Assembly (NCBI GenBank): GCA_903878085.1
Contig: CAIRGJ010000064.1
Location: 216,355-280,354 of the forward strand
Direction of reading: 5' to 3'
Source of the DNA: an uncultured Hyphomicrobiales bacterium
GTDB taxonomy: Bacteria > Pseudomonadota > Alphaproteobacteria > Rhizobiales > Xanthobacteraceae
DNA: 64,000 nt
Shown: positions 53,870 to 63,784 of the stretch, piece after piece
Layout of the letters: each line of letters opens with the position of its first letter
Numbering within the stretch: position 1 is the stretch's first letter
Program-made: the position numbers and the translations under genes
Notes under the pieces: generated by a model
What the model saw: the letters and a program-made list of their open reading frames with translations, nothing else
The model's database searches: none
What the model was told of the DNA's origin: nothing

Positions 53870-54213
53870 ATTGTGTCGCTCCTTTTTTGGGTTGCCCCCG
53901 AGGCATTTTCATTGGAAATGATCAGGAATGGTCAGAATTGATCAGTCCCACTAATTTTATACCCTATAATTTTGTTTATCAGCATCGATTTCACCGATGT
54001 TTGATTTAAGTCATGGTCGGGTTGTCCTTCAGTGATTATTAACATACGGTAATAGTAAGGCGGAGGCTGGGCGGGATTCTGGCTACGAGTCGACGCGAAT
54101 GCGTCGGGCGTAGAAACAGCAATCCTTCTCTGCTCCCGCTAGGAATATGAGCTTTCTTAATGGGCGTCATGATGACGCTTCAGTGGTCTTTAAGCGCCGG
54201 TGGGGGTTGTTAA
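53870..54213. other. Divergent region between mini-cytochrome and decaheme genes
   Basis: 344 bp, no gene seen. TTGAT-TTAA-GTCAT at 54001-54014 is a weak FNR/FixK-like match (one half perfect, the other two mismatches). It would serve both directions if functional. Confidence 0.5.
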
Positions 54214-55584
54214 GTGCAAACAAACAGTCATGTTGCAGCTGGTGTTCGGCTTGCGGTTGCGCCAACAGCGGACGTCACGGGGGCCACAAGGCACTTTTTA
54301 AAGAAGAGATTTTTACTAGCCGCAGCCTCGGCATTCGTATGCTGGGCCGTGCTCAGTTGTCCTCAGCCGGCCAAAGCCGAGGGGGCGCTCACGATCGCCG
54401 ATATCAATTTGACATTGCGTGGTTCGCCGCAAGCGGCCAATTCTGGAAGACCCAGCCAACCCACACAGCAATACGCCAACGATGAGACGTATTCGGCGCT
54501 GACGGCATTTGCCGCGCAGATTGGCGCGCAGGCCCCGGCAAGCGCAGCCACTGGTGCCGCCGGCCAGATCGACGATCAATCTTTTTCGGCATTGAGGGAT
54601 TTTGCCCAACGCCTGGGCGCCGCGCAGCCGGAGTCGATCAAGGCCCTGCCGAAACTGGCCGAAGCGGACAACCTTATTGACGCATTGCGTGGAAACAACG
54701 GCGGTGCCACCTCCTCGCCAGCGGCTTCATCGAAGAGCGGCCCGGTTGCAGGCGGCAAGCACTCCAAGACGCCGGTTGAAGCCACCTTCGTGGGGGCAAA
54801 AGTTTGTCTGACTTGCCACGCCGGCCAAACCGCGGCTTTCGAAAAGACGCTTATGGGCCGGATCGGCAAGACGCAAAAAGGTAAATTCGACTGCGAGAAC
54901 TGCCACGGTCCGGGTTCGGCGCATGCGAAAGCCGGCGGCGGCCGCGGCGTGGGCGGCATCATTTCGTTCCGTCCGGAAGATCAATCGCGTACTGCGGATG
55001 AGAACAACGCGATCTGCCTTACCTGCCATCAAAGAGGCGATCGTACTTATTGGAATGGCAGCACGCACGAAACTCGCGGCCTGATGTGCAGCAATTGCCA
55101 CACGGTCATGAAAGAAGTGTCGCGCAAGTACCAGCTTAAGACCGCGGTCGAGGCCGAGACTTGCTTCCAGTGTCATAAGGACCGGCGCGCGCAAATGGCG
55201 CGGTCGTCCCACATGCCGCTGCGCGAAGGCAAGATGGTGTGTTCGGATTGCCATAATCCGCACGGCAGCACGACCGATGGATTGTTGAAGACAGCCACCA
55301 TCAACGACACTTGCTACAAGTGTCACGCCGAAAAGCGCGGGCCGTTCCTGTTCGAACATGCGCCTGTGCGTGAGAACTGCGTGAACTGCCACGATCCGCA
55401 CGGCTCGGTGAACGAGTACATGCTCAAGATCTCGCGGCCGAGGCTCTGCACCGAGTGTCACGCCTTCGGCCACGGCACCACCAGCGGTCCATTGGCTGTG
55501 CAATCGATGAGCCGTCAATGCCAAAACTGTCATACCGAAGTTCACGGCACCAACAGTCCATCGGGCGGTCTGCTGCATCGGTAA
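54214..55584 (+). CDS. pioA: Decaheme cytochrome c, PioA/MtrA type
   Basis: 456 aa, GTG start behind TGGGGG. Leader at about residues 30-55 (cleavage near AKA-E). Residues 56-190 are a low-complexity extension, longer than in MtrA but as in PioA, with two similar 20-residue blocks (see findings). The heme domain has ten CxxCH sites between residues 198 and about 440 (CLTCH, CENCH, CLTCH, CSNCH, CFQCH, CSDCH, CYKCH, CVNCH, CTECH, CQNCH) in the DmsE/MtrA order. In PioAB and MtrAB the decaheme protein sits inside the porin and wires electrons through the outer membrane; PioA serves Fe(II) oxidation in Rhodopseudomonas palustris. Gene symbol by similarity. Confidence 0.9.
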   Translation: MQTNSHVAAGVRLAVAPTADVTGATRHFLKKRFLLAAASAFVCWAVLSCPQPAKAEGALTIADINLTLRGSPQAANSGRPSQPTQQYANDETYSALTAFAAQIGAQAPASAATGAAGQIDDQSFSALRDFAQRLGAAQPESIKALPKLAEADNLIDALRGNNGGATSSPAASSKSGPVAGGKHSKTPVEATFVGAKVCLTCHAGQTAAFEKTLMGRIGKTQKGKFDCENCHGPGSAHAKAGGGRGVGGIISFRPEDQSRTADENNAICLTCHQRGDRTYWNGSTHETRGLMCSNCHTVMKEVSRKYQLKTAVEAETCFQCHKDRRAQMARSSHMPLREGKMVCSDCHNPHGSTTDGLLKTATINDTCYKCHAEKRGPFLFEHAPVRENCVNCHDPHGSVNEYMLKISRPRLCTECHAFGHGTTSGPLAVQSMSRQCQNCHTEVHGTNSPSGGLLHR

Positions 55585-55651
55585 GTCAGGCTCGGCGTAA
55601 GAGGCGTCTAGTCACTAACAACTTAAGATAAGTGCCCAGGGGGCGTTCGAT

Positions 55652-58129
55652 ATGAAACGGCAGGTCTTTCTCTCAAGCGTGACGGGATCTTTGATCCTGG
55701 CGGCAACAATGATGTCCTCTGCGTTGGCAAGCGACATGCCAGTCAAAGCTCCATCGGTGGCTGACACGTGGTGGGAATTCCATGGCGATATCGAGGCCGG
55801 CGGCCGCTTCTTCGGCAACAACCCAACGAAGAACGGTGTTGCCAGCGCGGGCCAGAGCAGCCTCGGCAAATACTACGAATACAGCACGATCAAACCCGGC
55901 GCTTTCCTCAATGGCTGGCTCAACGCCGGATCCAAGGACGGCCTCTATAAGTTCGATCTGTCGGCCGACAATGTCGGCTACAGCGACCAGAAATTCGAGC
56001 TCAACGGATCGAAGGCCGGCGAATATTACTTCACCGTCGGCTGGGACCAGACGCCGCATATCTACAGCACCAATGCTCAAACGCTTTACCAAGGCCTGGG
56101 CACTGGCGCGCTGACTTTGCCCGCCGGTCTCTCGAACACCTTATTCAATGATGCCGGTTGTACGCGCGTCGCAGGCCAGCAGCCGACCGGCTGCACCGCC
56201 GGCAACCCGACCGCGGCGCAAGTTGCCAATATCAAGCGCGACATCACGAATAATCTTTACACCACGGATGTCGGCATCCGCCGCGACACCGGTTCGGTCG
56301 CGTTCCGCTGGACCCCGACCGATGCCTGGGACATCAACCTCGACTACAGCCGCATGCACCGCAAGGGTTCGCAGGTGGAAGGCGTCGTGTTCTCGCCGGG
56401 CACCTCGGGTGTCGCCGTGCAAGCGCCGAAGCCGGTCGACGACACGACGCAGAATTTTGGGCTCAACGGCGAATACAAAGGTTCCTCGCCCTGGGGCAAG
56501 GCTTTCACCTTCAAGCTTGGCTACGGTGGATCGATCTTTCGGGAAGAGCGGAATTCCTACAGCGTAGAAAATCCGTTCTGTAACACCGCCTCGGCCGGCT
56601 CTGCGAATGGCGGTGTCGGCGAATGCGGCCGCAACGGCTCGGCGTCCAGCCCGCTCGCTCTCATGACGCTGTGGCCGGAAAACTCCTCGCATGGCGTTAA
56701 CTCGACCATCGGCGCCGATCTGCCGATGAAGAGCCGCTATATGGGCACGGTCGCCTACACTTGGATGCGGCAGAACGATGCGTTCGTCTCCTCGCCTTAC
56801 GCACAGCTGTTGAATGCTACTAACAACGGCTTGGTCGCGGCGCCGGGAAATCCGGCCTCGAGCTTGAACGGAGCGATCAACACGTTCCTCTCCAACAACG
56901 TGGTGACGACGCAGATCACGCCTGAGCTGAAATCGAAGCTCACCTACCGCTATTACGATTTCGCCAACAACACCCCCGAACTGCTGTTCAATGACTGGAC
57001 CCTGACCGACGTCAAACGCGCCAATGACGTCACAGCGACCTATGCGCCCGTCAGCAGCCTGTCGGTCTCCTATAACAAGCAGAACGCCGGCAGTGACCTC
57101 GTTTGGTCGCCGACCCGCCAACTCAATATCGGCACCGGATTCGGCTACGAACGCTACAAGTGGACGCGTGCGGATGCCGACGTGACCCACGAAAATTCCG
57201 GCAAGGTTTTTGCCGACTATAAGCCCTGGTCTTGGGTCACGGCACGCGCCAGTTGGGTCGTGTCAGACCGGCATTACAACAACTATGACTCCCGGGGCAA
57301 CGTTCAAAACTTCCAATGGTCGGACCCGGCTTGTCAGACCGCAGCGGGCTGCAGCACCCAATACAGCACCGCCATGCGCCAGTTCTATCTCGACAATCGC
57401 CAGCGCAACGTCGGCAAGTTCTCGCTCGCCGTCGATGTGGTACGCGGCCTGACCGTAACGCCGACCTTCGGCTACCAGGAAGACAACTACTCGATCAGCG
57501 CGACCGAGGCTGGCCTTACTCGCTCGCAGGCGCTCAAGAGTGGCCTCGAGTTGGCCTACGCCTTCAACCCCGGGACGACGTTGCTGCTGTCCTATATGAA
57601 CGAGCAGTACCGGCAGAATCTGAAATATACGACGGCATCTGGCGGCGGGGCGATGACCGCCGCGAACACCTGGCATGCCGACGTCAAGGACAACATCCAC
57701 ACCTTGATGGCGGCGGTCAATTGGGCGGCGATTCCCGACAAGCTTGACCTTCGCCTTGGTTATACCGTCTCCCTATCCAACGACAGCCAGCCGATCACTT
57801 CGGATAGCGGCGCTACGCCCGTAGCCGGAACTGCCCCCGGCACCGGCGGTCAGTTGCCCGACGTCCGGGGTCAATGGTCGCGGCTGGAAGCCTTGGCCAA
57901 GTATACCTTCGACAAGCAGTCGGTCCGCGCGATGGGCTTCAATGGCGAGGCTTACGCCAAGCTGCGCTATGTCTGGGAGCGCAACAGCGTCAACAACTAC
58001 GACCAAGACATCATGCAGGCCTACATGAACCCGTTGATCAACAACACCGGCTTCCAGACCTGGATGGCTTACAACAATCCGAACTACAACGTTCACCTGA
58101 TTGGCGCGTCGGTTGGGTTGAAATGGTAG
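55652..58129 (+). CDS. pioB: Outer-membrane porin of the decaheme conduit, PioB/MtrB type
   Basis: 825 aa. Signal peptide (cleavage after ALA, residue 26), then long alternating amphipathic strands rich in Tyr, Trp, Asn and Gly, ending in an aromatic residue (VGLKW), as in beta-barrel porins. Typical MtrB/PioB features are WWEFHGDIEAGGRFFG at the N-terminus and ATYAPVSSLSVSYN-like strands. The CXXC pair seen at the N-terminus of MtrB in Shewanella is absent here. 67 bp downstream of the decaheme gene. It would form the sheath for the decaheme wire. No extracellular MtrC/OmcA-like gene follows, as in pio systems; PioC (HiPIP) was not seen, and the mini-cytochromes may take that place. Confidence 0.88.
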   Translation: MKRQVFLSSVTGSLILAATMMSSALASDMPVKAPSVADTWWEFHGDIEAGGRFFGNNPTKNGVASAGQSSLGKYYEYSTIKPGAFLNGWLNAGSKDGLYKFDLSADNVGYSDQKFELNGSKAGEYYFTVGWDQTPHIYSTNAQTLYQGLGTGALTLPAGLSNTLFNDAGCTRVAGQQPTGCTAGNPTAAQVANIKRDITNNLYTTDVGIRRDTGSVAFRWTPTDAWDINLDYSRMHRKGSQVEGVVFSPGTSGVAVQAPKPVDDTTQNFGLNGEYKGSSPWGKAFTFKLGYGGSIFREERNSYSVENPFCNTASAGSANGGVGECGRNGSASSPLALMTLWPENSSHGVNSTIGADLPMKSRYMGTVAYTWMRQNDAFVSSPYAQLLNATNNGLVAAPGNPASSLNGAINTFLSNNVVTTQITPELKSKLTYRYYDFANNTPELLFNDWTLTDVKRANDVTATYAPVSSLSVSYNKQNAGSDLVWSPTRQLNIGTGFGYERYKWTRADADVTHENSGKVFADYKPWSWVTARASWVVSDRHYNNYDSRGNVQNFQWSDPACQTAAGCSTQYSTAMRQFYLDNRQRNVGKFSLAVDVVRGLTVTPTFGYQEDNYSISATEAGLTRSQALKSGLELAYAFNPGTTLLLSYMNEQYRQNLKYTTASGGGAMTAANTWHADVKDNIHTLMAAVNWAAIPDKLDLRLGYTVSLSNDSQPITSDSGATPVAGTAPGTGGQLPDVRGQWSRLEALAKYTFDKQSVRAMGFNGEAYAKLRYVWERNSVNNYDQDIMQAYMNPLINNTGFQTWMAYNNPNYNVHLIGASVGLKW

Positions 58130-58162
58130 ATTGATCCCTGCCGGCGTAACAAGCTGATACCG

Positions 58163-58187
58163 GGAGCGGCCTGAGGGCCGCTCCTTT
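58163..58187 (+). terminator. Rho-independent terminator after the conduit genes
   Basis: Perfect 9-bp stem GGAGCGGCC (58163-58171) and GGCCGCTCC (58176-58184), loop TGAG, followed by TTTC. 34 bp after the porin stop. Confidence 0.8.
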
Positions 58188-58353
58188 CGTTTGGGCTACC
58201 GGCCTGCCCCACGGCGGCGCTTTGAAAATTTGCGGCGGCGCCACGCACGCAATCCTGATCCGGCCGGGCGAACTCGCCGGAAGCGACGGCGCCCAAGCCT
58301 ACCGCTTCCCATAAAATCTCAACCGTGCGCGGCCGGTGGGAGCGAAAACGGTG

Positions 58354-58395
58354 TTGATATGCGTCAACTCTGGACGCCGTTTTTGACACTATAAT
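58354..58395 (+). promoter_or_regulatory. FNR/FixK-dependent class II-type promoter
   Basis: TTGAT-ATGC-GTCAA at 58354-58367 (nine of ten), and a perfect -10 TATAAT at 58390-58395 centred 32 bp downstream of the box. With a start site at about 58402 the box would be at -41.5, the canonical class II position. Leader about 54 nt. Confidence 0.7.
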
Positions 58396-58455
58396 TTTAC
58401 AAAATGGCGAGAAACTCGCTATAAGGACGCCATTCGAAATTCGAGGAGACCGGCA

Positions 58456-58905
58456 ATGAAGTGGCAGCGCATTTTATTCGCAATGGCAGGTGTGGGGCTG
58501 GCCATTGCCGCGGTCATTGGCCTTGAAATCACTGCGTCGACCGATTTACGCGCCGCCGAGCCAAATAAAGCGAAGAAGGCTGCGCCCCAAACCAGCCAGT
58601 CGAAAATGAGCTTCAAAGACGACGTGATGCCCATTCTTGTTGGCCGGTGCATCAGCTGCCACCAGCCGAATGCGCAAGGCACCCAAGCGAGCGGACTGGA
58701 TCTCACGAATTACGCCAGCATCATGAAGGGCACCAAGTTCGGGCCCATGGTCATCCCCGGCGATCCGGAGAGCAGCAATCTGATGTTGCTGCTCGATTGG
58801 CGCGCCGCACCGGAGCTGCGAATGCCGCTGGGCAAGAAGCAGTTGTCTTCCGACGACCGCAACGCCATTCGGTCCTGGATTAGAGAAGGCGCGAAAGACA
58901 ACTAG
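58456..58905 (+). CDS. PSCyt1-type monoheme cytochrome c
   Basis: 149 aa. Membrane leader at residues 5-27, then a PSCyt1-like domain (SFKDDVMPILVGRCISCHQPNAQG) with heme motif CISCH near residue 66, and the family's C-terminal LRMPLGKKQLSSDDRNAIRSWIREGA, where a Met could be the distal ligand. Secreted or lipid-free periplasmic carrier. It has its own promoter with a FixK box, separate from the porin gene by a terminator. Confidence 0.85.
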   Translation: MKWQRILFAMAGVGLAIAAVIGLEITASTDLRAAEPNKAKKAAPQTSQSKMSFKDDVMPILVGRCISCHQPNAQGTQASGLDLTNYASIMKGTKFGPMVIPGDPESSNLMLLLDWRAAPELRMPLGKKQLSSDDRNAIRSWIREGAKDN

Positions 58906-59227
58906 CGGACTGCAATACCGGGCGCCAGAGGCCGAAAATTTAAGACGCGCGCCGACGATAATCTCCGGAAATGGAGCGATGACACTGTCCGGGTGCGTGC
59001 CTTGGACGGCGCAGCCATTGCCCTAATCGGCATCGCCTGGTTGCCGGTTGCCGCCTCGACAGGCGTCACTCCGAGAATCGACGATATCCGATACGGCGCT
59101 CAAACTGTTTGCAAACTGTTTGCAAACTATTTGATTGTCGCCGCTGTCATATTACTCGGCACCGCCGTCGCCGGTCTTGGCAAAGAACTCATGCAATTTC
59201 AAAGGCCGTCATCGAAAGCGATACGCC
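58906..59227. other. Region between the PSCyt1-type gene and ccmH
   Basis: 322 bp. A possible 96-codon plus-strand frame (58993-59283) with two hydrophobic stretches runs into the 3' end of ccmH; I do not consider it established. A three-unit 11-bp repeat lies at 59101-59133. Confidence 0.5.
59101..59133. repeat. Three-unit 11-bp tandem repeat
   Basis: CAAACTGTTTG occurs twice head to tail (59101-59111, 59112-59122), then a third copy with one change (CAAACTATTTG, 59123-59133). Confidence 0.9.
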
Positions 59228-59698
59228 TTAGTCACGGCCCGGCTCAACCAACGCCGCAAGCCGTTGCTGCTCAGTCGGGCTGAGCGCCGACGGCGCCGCG
59301 GCAGCCTTATCCCGGCGCCTCGCCATGACGACAACCGCGAAGATGCCGATCAGCAGCGCTGTCGGCGGCAGGCCCCACAACAGCAGTGTATGCGGTTCCA
59401 GCCGCGGCTTGAGCAGCACGAACTCGCCGTAGCGCGCCACCAGGTAATCGAGCACCTGGCTGTCGCTGTCGCCCTTGGTCAACCGCTCGCGCACCAACAG
59501 CCGCAGGTCGCGGGCAAGCGGGGCTTCGGAGTCGTCGATCGACTGGTTCTGACAGACCAGGCAGCGCAAGCCGTGCGACAGATCGCGGGCGCGCGATTCC
59601 AGCGCCGGATCCTTGAGTATTTCGTCCGGCTGCACCGCCAAGGCCGCGGTTGGAGCCAGCAGCGTGACGAGCAGTGCGAGAGTTGCGAGGCGGCGCAT
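59228..59698 (-). CDS. ccmH: Cytochrome c maturation protein CcmH (CycL)
   Basis: 156 aa. Signal peptide (to ALA, about residue 21), then the thioredoxin-like motif [11 protein letters not shown] that reduces the apocytochrome CxxCH cysteines, and a C-terminal membrane anchor (about residues 105-126). This is the short alphaproteobacterial CycL form. With CcmF and CcmI it forms the heme ligation complex. Ends the ccmI-E-F-H operon, 5 bp after ccmF. Confidence 0.93.
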   Translation of the reverse strand: MRRLATLALLVTLLAPTAALAVQPDEILKDPALESRARDLSHGLRCLVCQNQSIDDSEAPLARDLRLLVRERLTKGDSDSQVLDYLVARYGEFVLLKPRLEPHTLLLWGLPPTALLIGIFAVVVMARRRDKAAAAPSALSPTEQQRLAALVEPGRD

Positions 59699-59703
59699 GT
59701 TTC

Positions 59704-61695
59704 CTACTCCGCCGGCTGCAAGGTCGGCTTCGTCGCTGGTTTTTTTGCCGGCTTGGGCGCGCCGACGCGCAGCCGCCGGTCGGACAGCGACAACCCGCCG
59801 CCGAGCATCATGACCACGGCGCCGAGCCAGATCAGCATGACCAGCGGTTTGTAATACAGCCGGATGGCGAGCGAGCCGTCCGGCTCGGCATCGCCCAGTG
59901 ACAGATAGAGCTGGCCGGCGCCGCGCGTCAGCAACGCCGCCTCGTTGGTCGTCATGCTGCGCGACGAGAAATTGCGTTTCGCAGGCTCCATGACGGCGAC
60001 CGGGACACCGCCGCTGCGCACGGTGAATTTCGCCACCTGCGCCTGATAATTCGGGCCCGACTGCTGCACGAGGCCGTCGAAGGTCAGCTCGTAGCCGGAC
60101 AGCGAGACCGTCTGCGTCGGCTTCAGGGAGAGAATGCGTTCGGTGCCCCAGCTGGCCGCACCGATAATGCCGAGCAGCGTCACCGCGAGGCCGAAATGCG
60201 CCACCGCCGTGCCCCAGACCGAGCGCGGCAAACCGGCCGCACGCATGCGTGACGTCGCCAGCGGCCCGCGGAACAGCGCCGTGCGCTCCGCCAGATCGAC
60301 CAGCGAGCCCGCCATCACGAAGAACGCCAGGCCGACGCCGAACGGCGCCAGAATCGCCTGCCCGCCTTGCACGGCGAAAGTCGCCGCAATCGCCGCCAGG
60401 CCGACGCCGAACGCCGCCATCAGCCGTTGCGCCACACCTAAAGCGTCGCCGCGCTTCCAGGCCAGCAACGGCCCGAACGGCATCACGAACATCAGCGCCA
60501 CGAACAGGGGCCCGAAGGTCAGGTTGAAGAACGGCGCGCCGACCGAAATCTTGGCGCCCGTGAACGCCTCGAGCGCCAGCGGATACAACGTGCCGACGAA
60601 TACGGTCAGGCAGGCGGTGGTGAGAAAGAGATTATTGAACACCAGCGCGCTCTCGCGCGAGATCGGCGCAAATAGTCCACCCTGCTTCAGCAAAGGCGCG
60701 CGCCAGGCGAACAGCGACAGGCTGCCGCCGATGAAGAACACCAGAATGATGAGGATGAACACGCCGCGGGTCGGATCGCTGGCAAAGGAGTGCACCGAGG
60801 TGAGCACGCCGGATCGCACCAGGAAGGTGCCGATCAGCGACAGCGAGAAGGTGAGAATCGCGAGCAGAATGGTCCAGACCTTCAGCGCGTTGCGTTTCTC
60901 CATCACCACGGCGGAATGCAATAGCGCGGTGCCGGCGAGCCACGGCATCAGCGAAGCATTCTCAACCGGGTCCCAGAACCAGAAGCCGCCCCAGCCGAGC
61001 GTGTAGTAGGCCCAATACGAGCCCATCGCGATCCCGAGCGTGAGGAATATCCAGGCGGCGAGCGTCCACGGCCGCACCCAGCGCGCCCAAGCGGCGTCGA
61101 TGCGGCCATCGATCAGCGCGGCGATGGCGAAGGAAAAGGCGATCGAGAACCCGACATAGCCGATATAAAGCAGCGGCGGATGAATGGCGAGGCCAGGGTC
61201 CTGCAGGATCGGATTGAGATCGCGCCCCTCGAGCGGCGCTTCCGCCATTCGCAGGAACGGGTTCGAGGTCAGCAGGATGAACAGATAAAACGCGCAAGCG
61301 ATCCACGACTGCACCGCCAGCACATGCGCCTTCAATGTCGCCGGTAAATTGGCGCCGAACGCCGCCACCATCGCGCCGAACAGCGACAGGATCAGCACCC
61401 ACAGCAGCATCGAACCTTCGTGGTTTCCCCACACGCTGCTCATCTTGTAGATCAGCGGCATCATCGAATGGGAGTTCTCGAACACGTTCGCCACCGAGAA
61501 GTCGGAGGTGACATAGCTGACCGTCAGCGCCGCAAACGAGAATGCGACGAAGAAGAACTGCATCAGCGCGGTCGAATTGGCGAGCCGCATCAGCGCGGCG
61601 TCGCGGGTATAGGCGCCGATCATCGGTGCGACCGCCTGCATCAAGCCGAGTGCCAGCGCCAGTACTAGAGCATAGTGACCGAGTTCCGGAATCAT
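59704..61695 (-). CDS. ccmF: Cytochrome c heme lyase subunit CcmF (CycK)
   Basis: 663 aa, about 15 membrane segments. The WWD motif [18 protein letters not shown] lies near residue 240, and heme-handling His residues are near ([17 protein letters not shown]). It attaches heme to apocytochromes in the periplasm. Start overlaps the ccmE stop by 4 bases. Confidence 0.95.
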   Translation of the reverse strand: MIPELGHYALVLALALGLMQAVAPMIGAYTRDAALMRLANSTALMQFFFVAFSFAALTVSYVTSDFSVANVFENSHSMMPLIYKMSSVWGNHEGSMLLWVLILSLFGAMVAAFGANLPATLKAHVLAVQSWIACAFYLFILLTSNPFLRMAEAPLEGRDLNPILQDPGLAIHPPLLYIGYVGFSIAFSFAIAALIDGRIDAAWARWVRPWTLAAWIFLTLGIAMGSYWAYYTLGWGGFWFWDPVENASLMPWLAGTALLHSAVVMEKRNALKVWTILLAILTFSLSLIGTFLVRSGVLTSVHSFASDPTRGVFILIILVFFIGGSLSLFAWRAPLLKQGGLFAPISRESALVFNNLFLTTACLTVFVGTLYPLALEAFTGAKISVGAPFFNLTFGPLFVALMFVMPFGPLLAWKRGDALGVAQRLMAAFGVGLAAIAATFAVQGGQAILAPFGVGLAFFVMAGSLVDLAERTALFRGPLATSRMRAAGLPRSVWGTAVAHFGLAVTLLGIIGAASWGTERILSLKPTQTVSLSGYELTFDGLVQQSGPNYQAQVAKFTVRSGGVPVAVMEPAKRNFSSRSMTTNEAALLTRGAGQLYLSLGDAEPDGSLAIRLYYKPLVMLIWLGAVVMMLGGGLSLSDRRLRVGAPKPAKKPATKPTLQPAE

Positions 61696-62153
61696 CGCGG
61701 CGTGCCTCCACTTGTTTGCCCGGCTTCTTCTTCCCAGCGGCCGCTCTTCTTCAGGGCGTCGACCACCTCGCGCGGCATATAGCGTTCGTCATGTTTGGCG
61801 AGCACCATATCGGCCACGATGGCGCCCGCCTCGAGCTTGCCCTCGGTGACCACGCCCTGCCCTTCCCGGAACAGGTCCGGGACGATGCCCTGAAAGCGGA
61901 CCGGTACGTCGGTCTTGCCGTCGGTAACCTCGAAGCGGATGTTCAAATTCTCGCCGCGCTGCACACTGCCGGGCTTGACCAGCCCGCCGACGCGGATGCG
62001 GGTGCCGGGCGCGATATGCTTCTCGGCAATATCGGTCGGCGAATTGAAGAACACGATCGAATCGTTCATCGCGTTGAGTATCAGCGCGGCGGCAATCGCC
62101 AGTACGCCGAGGCTGGACCCGATCAGAATTAAACGTCGTTGCTTGCGCGTCAT
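61692..62153 (-). CDS. ccmE: Heme chaperone CcmE (CycJ)
   Basis: 153 aa from ATG 62153. N-terminal membrane anchor (residues 8-28), OB-fold domain with [13 protein letters not shown], and the heme-linking motif [11 protein letters not shown] in which the His binds heme covalently. Delivers heme from CcmABCD to CcmF. The start follows 16 bp after the ccmI stop. Confidence 0.93.
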   Translation of the reverse strand: MTRKQRRLILIGSSLGVLAIAAALILNAMNDSIVFFNSPTDIAEKHIAPGTRIRVGGLVKPGSVQRGENLNIRFEVTDGKTDVPVRFQGIVPDLFREGQGVVTEGKLEAGAIVADMVLAKHDERYMPREVVDALKKSGRWEEEAGQTSGGTPR

Positions 62154-62169
62154 GACGGCTCGTTCCTGC

Positions 62170-63612
62170 TCACCCTTCGAGCCCCAGGCTTTTGACCATA
62201 TCGTCGATCTGGCGGAGCTTGTCGGGCTGGCCGGCCAACGCCCGCCGCGCATCGGCGGCGGCGGCCTGCGCCTTGTCGCGCTCGCCGAGCACCATATAGG
62301 CACGCACCAGGCGTTGCCATCCGTCAATATCGTTGCCGTTTTCCTTGAGGCGATCGGCCAGGCGCGCAACCATGCTGACAATCATCTGATTTTGCTGGTT
62401 GGGGTCCAGCTTCGACGCCGCCGCAATGTCCGTCGCGCTCGGTCCCGGCGCCGCCGGTGCGGCAGAGGCCGCTGGCGCCTGAGGTGGCGGTGGCGGCCCC
62501 GGCAAGGCGGGGGCGGCGGCCCCTTCGGCCGCTTCGGCAAACACGCGCAGCTTGTCGGGGTCGCCCGCAAGCGCTTGGCGCGCATCCGCGATGGCCGCTT
62601 GCGCCCGGTCGTTTTGACCCATCGCCCGGTAGGAGCGCACTAACTGCGCCCAGCCGGCGGCGTCAGAGCCATTCTGCTTCAGCCGGTCGGCGAGCCGCGC
62701 CACCATGGCGCCGACATCATGCGGCTTATCGGCAACCGCCGCGTCGGCGGCCGCGCTGGGTCCCGGCGCGATGCCCGTGACCGGTGCGCCGGATGCTGTC
62801 CGCGCCATCGTTTGGCGGATCATCTCCACATAGGCAGCACCCGGCGGCGCCTTGGCCAAGATGTCGTTCCAGATGGCATCGGCTTCGGCCCGGCGGCCAT
62901 CCTGATCGGCCGCCATGCCCATATAGAAGCGACCCATGACGTCATCGCCGTCGAGCGCCAGGGCACGCTCGAAGGCGGCCTTAGCCTCGGCGGTGACGAC
63001 CCCGTTGGCGACGGACACCAGCGCCTCGCCATAATCGGCCTCGCGCGAGGCACTGTTGCCATTCAGCCTGATGGTATTGCGCCAGGCCGTAACCGCATCG
63101 TCGAAACGGCTGAGCCGCATATAGACCGGAGCCAGAACCTCCCATGCGCGGCCATCGCTAGGGTTGCGGGCAAGATGTGATTCAACCTGCTCAACAAGTT
63201 GGTCAATCGCACCATTTCCAGCGGAAACCGGCATCCGCCCGGCCAACGGCGCCCCAGGCATTTGCGGCGAACCGAGTGCCAGGTAAATTACGACGGCGCC
63301 GACCGGCAGAAGCGCGAGAGCGGCAATGGCGGTCCAACGCCGCTGCCAGACCTGAGGGATTTCGTATCCGGGCTTTTCGGCCGCTGCAGCGTCGGCGGCG
63401 GCGATGAGGCGCCGCGACACTTCCACTTTGGCGGCCTCCGCTTCGGCATCGCCGATCAGGCCAGTGGACCGGTCACGTTTAATCTCGTCCAGCTGGTCCA
63501 AATAGACTTCGGTATCGCTACCCCCCCGTCCGGTCCCAGGGCGGCTCAGCGGCCACAGCACGGCGCCAATCGCAGCGGCGGTCATCAACGCAAGCACAAA
63601 CCAAAGGGTCAT
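62170..63612 (-). CDS. ccmI: Cytochrome c maturation protein CcmI (CycH)
   Basis: 480 aa. Two membrane segments (about residues 2-20 and 92-115) frame a cytoplasmic linker; the periplasmic part has several TPR units. Two long similar blocks (each [13 protein letters not shown]..GWxxLVRxYxxxGxxDKAQAAxADARxALAG) show an internal duplication, separated by a Pro/Ala linker. CcmI holds apocytochrome c for ligation. First gene of the operon. Confidence 0.93.
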   Translation of the reverse strand: MTLWFVLALMTAAAIGAVLWPLSRPGTGRGGSDTEVYLDQLDEIKRDRSTGLIGDAEAEAAKVEVSRRLIAAADAAAAEKPGYEIPQVWQRRWTAIAALALLPVGAVVIYLALGSPQMPGAPLAGRMPVSAGNGAIDQLVEQVESHLARNPSDGRAWEVLAPVYMRLSRFDDAVTAWRNTIRLNGNSASREADYGEALVSVANGVVTAEAKAAFERALALDGDDVMGRFYMGMAADQDGRRAEADAIWNDILAKAPPGAAYVEMIRQTMARTASGAPVTGIAPGPSAAADAAVADKPHDVGAMVARLADRLKQNGSDAAGWAQLVRSYRAMGQNDRAQAAIADARQALAGDPDKLRVFAEAAEGAAAPALPGPPPPPQAPAASAAPAAPGPSATDIAAASKLDPNQQNQMIVSMVARLADRLKENGNDIDGWQRLVRAYMVLGERDKAQAAAADARRALAGQPDKLRQIDDMVKSLGLEG

Positions 63613-63690
63613 GGAGCTACTCTAGCCGCAAATTTGGATAGTCGCCCGGCTTAATAACGCGGCCGAATAACAATGAGAACACAATACATC

Positions 63691-63734
63691 AATGTCCGAA
63701 TGGCTGACCTTGAATGTCCGAATGGCTGACCTTG
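63691..63734. repeat. Perfect 22-bp tandem duplication upstream of hemA
   Basis: AATGTCCGAATGGCTGACCT plus TG occurs twice head to tail (63691-63712 and 63713-63734). It lies between the divergent ccmI and hemA starts. Confidence 0.95.
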
Positions 63735-63784
63735 GCGCAGACCCAGCATTTGAGGGTCGAATACCCCATTAGACTACAGAAAGT

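Larger units (their letters stand above)
58130..58455. other. Region between porin and PSCyt1-type gene
   Basis: 326 bp without a gene. It contains the terminator at 58163-58187, the FixK box at 58354-58367 and a TATAAT at 58390-58395. Confidence 0.7.

Noticed and set aside
54001..54014. FNR/FixK box for the decaheme/porin genes
   Set aside because: TTGAT-TTAA-GTCAT has two mismatches in one half and lies about 200 bp from the GTG start; kept only as a weak note in the intergenic entry.
58993..59283. A 96-codon membrane protein gene
   Set aside because: GTG start, no ribosome site, overlaps the ccmH 3' end by 56 bases and crosses the 11-bp repeats; no family recognised.
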